Source: Lysinibacillus sp. B2A1
Lineage (GTDB): Bacteria; Bacillota; Bacilli; Bacillales_A; Planococcaceae
Direction: 5' to 3'
Assembly: GCA_002973635.1 (NCBI GenBank)
Contig: CP027224.1
Coordinates: 3,916,501 to 3,980,500, forward strand
Length of the DNA stretch: 64,000 bases
Below are positions 61,086-64,000 of the stretch, one piece after another. Made by a program: the position numbers and the translations under genes. Under the pieces are notes generated by a model. It searched no databases and was not told where the DNA came from. It saw nothing but the letters and a program-made list of their open reading frames with translations. Each line of letters starts with the position of its first letter. Position 1 is the first letter of the stretch.

Positions 61086-62687
61086 TTGCGGATAAAGGAT
61101 GTTATGCTGTTACAAGAATTTACACATGCCAAGATTATCGCTGGAAAAGATTTATTGGAAAAGGAAGTAACAGGAGCTACTATTGTAGACGCACCAGATG
61201 GATTTTCTTGGATTGAACGGGGAAATTTCATTCTTACAACAGGTTTTCCATTCTTAACAAACGAAAACAGTTTAGATGAAACATTAAAAAAATTAATTTT
61301 GACACTCTTTGAAAAAGGAGTCAGTGGCTTAGGCATTAAAATTGGTCGGCATATTCCATCTGTTTCCATAGACGTGCAGAATTTTGCAGAACAATATGAG
61401 ATTGTTATTATAGAACTGGACAACCAAATTGCTTGGGCAGATATGATTATTCCGATTGTTAATCATATTAATAATGAACAAAGACTTGAGTTAGAAAAAG
61501 TAAAGAATATCTATGAGGAGTTCCAATATTTTTTATTATCAAAAACTGATTTTCAACAATTACCGCTATTAATTGAAAAATTAACTTCCCAAAAGGCTAC
61601 TATTTATTTACATTCCATTGATAAGTTGTATAGCTCATTTGAATTGACGCCTGTTTATGAAGAAATCACTTCAGACATTATCCACATTATCAAAACGAAA
61701 AACCTAACGAAGGAAAGTTTTCAGGAGATTCCCATCCAAGTATATGTGAAGCCGATTTATGAAAACAGATATCTAGAGGGATGTATTATTCTTTGGGAAT
61801 GTCAAGATATTCACGCTCCATGGGAAAAGGTGGCTATCTCACAAGCAACTGCTATTTTATTAACTGAGCTACAAAAAATAAAAAGTATTATTTCATTATC
61901 TCAGCAAAATAGAAGCGGCTTTCTAGTAGATTTATTACATGGAAAATTTAATAGTACTGAGGAGATAATCCGTGTTTCGAGAGAGGTCAATTGGGATTTG
62001 ACGGATCAACCGCATCAATTACTTTTAATTGAATTAAAATTCCCGGATTATAACAAACAAGATACACTCATATTAACATCCAAATTTATCTTCCTATTGG
62101 AAAAATATACTTTAACCAAGATAGGGTTTGATTCCAATAATTATTTAGTTGTGCTGTTAGATGCAGCAGCAGAAATTGATGTTACCTTTATTTGTGAGAA
62201 AATCGATTACTTATTAGCTAAATATAATGTCAAAAACGCCTATTTCGGCGGAATTGGGCGGTTATATCCTCTACAATCTATTGTAAAAAGCTACAACGAG
62301 GCATTAGTATCATTACATTTTGCACAAGCGAAAAAAAATCAATTAGCAAAGGTTGTCAATTTTGAACAATTAAATTTCGAACGAATCCTTTTCTCCAGTC
62401 AGCCTATAAAAGAGGCTTCATTTCTCCAGCAGGAATACTTAATGCCATTAAAGGAATTTGATGAGAAAAAGACAGCAGAGCTCTATAATACGCTAAAAGT
62501 ATTTTTATTTAATAATGCCGATTTTAATAAAACAGCCGAGCAGCTATTCGTTCATAAAAATACAGTCCGTTATCGACTTAGTTTAATTAAAGAAATCTCA
62601 AAGCTCAATCCTGAAAAATTACAGGATCAAATTTTGTTTTATATTGGCTTTTTGCTAGAAGAGCTTCAGCTACCAACCTATCAATAA
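61086..62687 (+). CDS. PucR family transcriptional regulator
   Basis: 534 residues from TTG 61086, 6 bases after GAGGTG. N-terminal PucR domain (EVTGATIVDAPDGFSWIERG, NFILTTGFPFL), central GGDEF-like CdaR segment (NVKNAYFGGIGRLYPLQSIV, KSYNEALVSLHFAQAKKNQL) and C-terminal HTH_30 (FNKTAEQLFVHKNTVRYRLS). Activators of this class control catabolism of purines and amino compounds. It is divergent from the M20-ADH-ALDH operon (280-base gap), which is the likely target; no palindromic operator was recognised there. Confidence 0.93.
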   Translation: MRIKDVMLLQEFTHAKIIAGKDLLEKEVTGATIVDAPDGFSWIERGNFILTTGFPFLTNENSLDETLKKLILTLFEKGVSGLGIKIGRHIPSVSIDVQNFAEQYEIVIIELDNQIAWADMIIPIVNHINNEQRLELEKVKNIYEEFQYFLLSKTDFQQLPLLIEKLTSQKATIYLHSIDKLYSSFELTPVYEEITSDIIHIIKTKNLTKESFQEIPIQVYVKPIYENRYLEGCIILWECQDIHAPWEKVAISQATAILLTELQKIKSIISLSQQNRSGFLVDLLHGKFNSTEEIIRVSREVNWDLTDQPHQLLLIELKFPDYNKQDTLILTSKFIFLLEKYTLTKIGFDSNNYLVVLLDAAAEIDVTFICEKIDYLLAKYNVKNAYFGGIGRLYPLQSIVKSYNEALVSLHFAQAKKNQLAKVVNFEQLNFERILFSSQPIKEASFLQQEYLMPLKEFDEKKTAELYNTLKVFLFNNADFNKTAEQLFVHKNTVRYRLSLIKEISKLNPEKLQDQILFYIGFLLEELQLPTYQ

Positions 62688-62698
62688 TTGCCTAACAA

Positions 62699-62742
62699 AA
62701 ACAGTCTATTTTTATCAATTCCATAAAAATAGACTGTTTTTT
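62699..62742. terminator. Bidirectional terminator
   Basis: AAACAGTCTATTTTTAT, ~8-base loop, ATAAAAATAGACTGTTT, with flanking A and T runs; between converging PucR and SDR genes. Confidence 0.9.
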
Positions 62743-62750
62743 AAATGGGT

Positions 62751-63518
62751 TTAAGTTGCCGTATAGCCACCATCCACTGGTATTAAGGCTCCTGTGATAA
62801 AGGATGCTTCATTTGAGGCTAAGAAAGAAATAGTATTGGCTATTTCCTCTGGTCTACCTAACCGTCCTAATAAATAGGCATTTTCATAAGCCTGCCGAAT
62901 GGATTGACCACCGCCATCTCCTTCGATGAGCTGCTCTGCCATATTTGTGTCTGTTAAACCTGGACACACTGCGTTAACACGTATCCCAAACTGCCCAAGC
63001 TCTACAGCAGTACTTCGTGTAATTCCTACCACTGCATGCTTTGTCATAATATACAAATTATGATTTTTAGTACCGATCATACCTGAAATTGATGCTAGAT
63101 TGATGATAGAACTACCCTCTTGCCCTTTCAAATATGGAATAGCATGTTTAGTGCTGAGCATCACACCTTTAATATTGATATTGGAAATTTTTTCAAAGGT
63201 GATAACATCAAATGTTTCGACTGTATTATTGACAAAAATACCTGCATTATTAACCACTGTTGTAATATAGCCATATTTTTTTATTGCTTCCTCATAAAGC
63301 TTAGCAATATGCTCTTCATCGGTGATGTTACATACTACCGCATGAACATCAAAGCCATCTAGTTGTAATTGTATCGAAGCCTCCTGTAACTTATCCACAT
63401 TAAAATCTGAAATGACAACTTTCGCTCCCTCTTGGCCACATTTTCTCGCTGTAGCAAAGCCGATTCCCTGTGCAGCACCTGTAATCACTACAACTTTATC
63501 CTGTAATCTACCTACCAT
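62751..63518 (-). CDS. SDR-family dehydrogenase (glucose-dehydrogenase/FabG-like)
   Basis: 255 residues. VVVITGAAQGIGFATARKCG, VVISDFNVDKL (Asp for NAD), VVNNAGIFVNN, INLASISGMIGTKNHNLYIM and TKHAVVG (Ser-Tyr-Lys), end TGALIPVDGGYTAT. The fold and motifs are complete. It is 11 bases behind another SDR gene on the same strand. Substrate not known; secondary alcohols or keto intermediates of the cluster are possible. Confidence 0.9.
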   Translation of the reverse strand: MVGRLQDKVVVITGAAQGIGFATARKCGQEGAKVVISDFNVDKLQEASIQLQLDGFDVHAVVCNITDEEHIAKLYEEAIKKYGYITTVVNNAGIFVNNTVETFDVITFEKISNINIKGVMLSTKHAIPYLKGQEGSSIINLASISGMIGTKNHNLYIMTKHAVVGITRSTAVELGQFGIRVNAVCPGLTDTNMAEQLIEGDGGGQSIRQAYENAYLLGRLGRPEEIANTISFLASNEASFITGALIPVDGGYTAT

Positions 63519-63529
63519 GTGGTTCCCTC

Positions 63530-64000
63530 CTACATTGTCAAATAGCCAGCATCCACTGCAATATGTGATCCTGAAATATTGTTGGAATCATCCGACACTA
63601 AGAAAAGTGCTGCATTAATAACATCCCTCGGTGCGATAAAATCTTGATGTGGGAATACATGATGATTGCCAAATGCAGGTGTCGCTTCCTCTCTTGTAGC
63701 TCCTTTTTTATTTGCCAAACGATCATAGGTAGCTTGATTATTAGCCATTGTCGTATCAACAGCAGTAGGACAAATAGCGTTGACATGAATATTATAGGGT
63801 CCTACCTCCATTGCTAAAGTTTTGACTAATCCTAACACCCCATGTTTTGCAGCCACATAATGTCCTACATTTTGACCACCTCGAAGTCCATTCACTGATG
63901 ATACACATAAAATTTTCCCTGCTTGGCGTTCAATCATATGCGGAAGCACATATTTACAGGTTAACCAGGTACCCTTTAAGCAAATATCGAGCATTTCATC
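63530..64000 (-). CDS. SDR-family oxidoreductase, 5' end outside window, mycofactocin-type
   Basis: About 156 C-terminal residues are visible and the frame is open to the window edge. VSSVNGLRGGQNVGHYVAAK, HGVLGLVKTLAMEVGPYNIH, VNAICPTAVDT are SDR core. The following insert (RLANKKGATREEATPAFGNH, HVFPHQDFIAPRDVINAALF) and end LVSDDSNNISGSHIAVDAGY match the mycofactocin-coupled SDR group of actinobacteria, with its P-R/E-D-V/I-x-N-A-x-L-F-L segment. No mycofactocin genes are in the window. N-terminal cofactor loop not visible. Confidence 0.8.
   Translation of the reverse strand, partial: DEMLDICLKGTWLTCKYVLPHMIERQAGKILCVSSVNGLRGGQNVGHYVAAKHGVLGLVKTLAMEVGPYNIHVNAICPTAVDTTMANNQATYDRLANKKGATREEATPAFGNHHVFPHQDFIAPRDVINAALFLVSDDSNNISGSHIAVDAGYLTM

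Noticed and set aside
1..64000. tRNA, rRNA or replication origin
   Set aside because: No cloverleaf, 16S/23S/5S segments or DnaA-box cluster was recognised on either strand.

Overview
The window looks like a chromosomal segment of a low-GC Gram-positive rod of the Bacillaceae/Planococcaceae, most like Lysinibacillus. The reasons are strong AGGAGG/GGAGG ribosome binding sites, SigA-type promoters, a T-box leader, a Fur box followed by an FsrA-like small RNA, DUF5412/DUF2809-type membrane proteins, IS231-, IS200- and IS110-type elements, and the well-known Bacillus-type GC-rich intergenic repeat. No tRNA, rRNA, CRISPR array or replication origin was seen. The genus is an inference.

Region 1 (1-16.4 kb) is mixed accessory and housekeeping sequence. 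It holds the end of an Ig-like (Big_2) surface protein, a NIPSNAP protein, a dead IS4 transposase, a lipoprotein, a PD-(D/E)XK nuclease that seems to lack a normal start codon, a frameshifted TauE/SafE permease, an ECF sigma/anti-sigma pair, a run of small membrane-protein genes, a CPBP protease, a MocR regulator facing a GNAT gene, an Eis-type acetyltransferase coupled to an AAA ATPase, and a DMT transporter behind a T-box leader with an apparent Leu specifier.

Region 2 (16.4-28 kb) is rich in mobile elements: an IS231-like element (1,609 bp, perfect 11-bp target duplication) inside a GC-rich repeat, an IS200/IS605 element, an IS4 relic, an IS110 element with a possible bridge-RNA region, palindromic MITE-like pieces and several broken genes. 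Inside it lie fumC and, upstream, a Fur-box promoter reading a roughly 108-nt C-rich terminator-ended transcript (FsrA-like). A seven-bladed YVTN beta-propeller protein with a cysteine cluster closes the region.

Region 3 (28.7-35 kb) is a six-gene operon on the minus strand: BenE-type transporter, D-arginine-dehydrogenase-like flavoenzyme, RidA, SbnA, SbnB and a threonine-synthase-like PLP enzyme. SbnA and SbnB are the known pair that makes L-2,3-diaminopropionate. Their linkage to a D-amino-acid dehydrogenase and RidA, with no siderophore synthetase nearby, is unusual.

Region 4 (35-44 kb) has a YtrA-type GntR/ABC operon with four near-identical operator palindromes upstream, an XRE/DUF3169-like pair (the second gene has an in-frame stop), lipoproteins, a cold-shock-like protein, a GNAT and a DJ-1/PfpI protein.

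Region 5 (44-56.8 kb) is a 17-gene bacterial microcompartment (BMC) operon. Order of transcription: DeoR regulator, class-III aminotransferase-fold (phospho-lyase-like), APH-fold small-molecule kinase, ethanolamine-type permease, HAD phosphatase, a small protein with an encapsulation-peptide-like helix and a duplicated Trp motif, CoA-acylating aldehyde dehydrogenase, BMC-H, PduL, a 202-aa unknown, divergent BMC-H, SDR, BMC-H, extended PduL, BMC-P, tailed BMC-H, malate dehydrogenase. There is no B12 lyase and no glycyl-radical enzyme. The kinase plus phospho-lyase set matches the logic of the aminoacetone/1-amino-2-propanol (RMM/AAU) microcompartment known from actinobacteria. A likely route is aminoacetone -> 1-amino-2-propanol (SDR) -> phospho-ester (kinase) -> propanal + NH3 + Pi (lyase) -> propionyl-CoA (AldDH) -> propionyl-phosphate (PduL). 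Ethanolamine -> acetaldehyde by the same chemistry is the main alternative.

Region 6 (57-64 kb) is a satellite catabolic cluster: an ALDH (frameshifted), an Fe-ADH and an M20 amidohydrolase in one operon, a divergent PucR regulator, and two SDR genes, the last cut by the window edge.

Several otherwise intact genes carry single-base frameshifts or a single stop (4.8, 17.9, 21.8, 39.86 and 58.4 kb). Real decay and assembly error cannot be told apart from the sequence alone.
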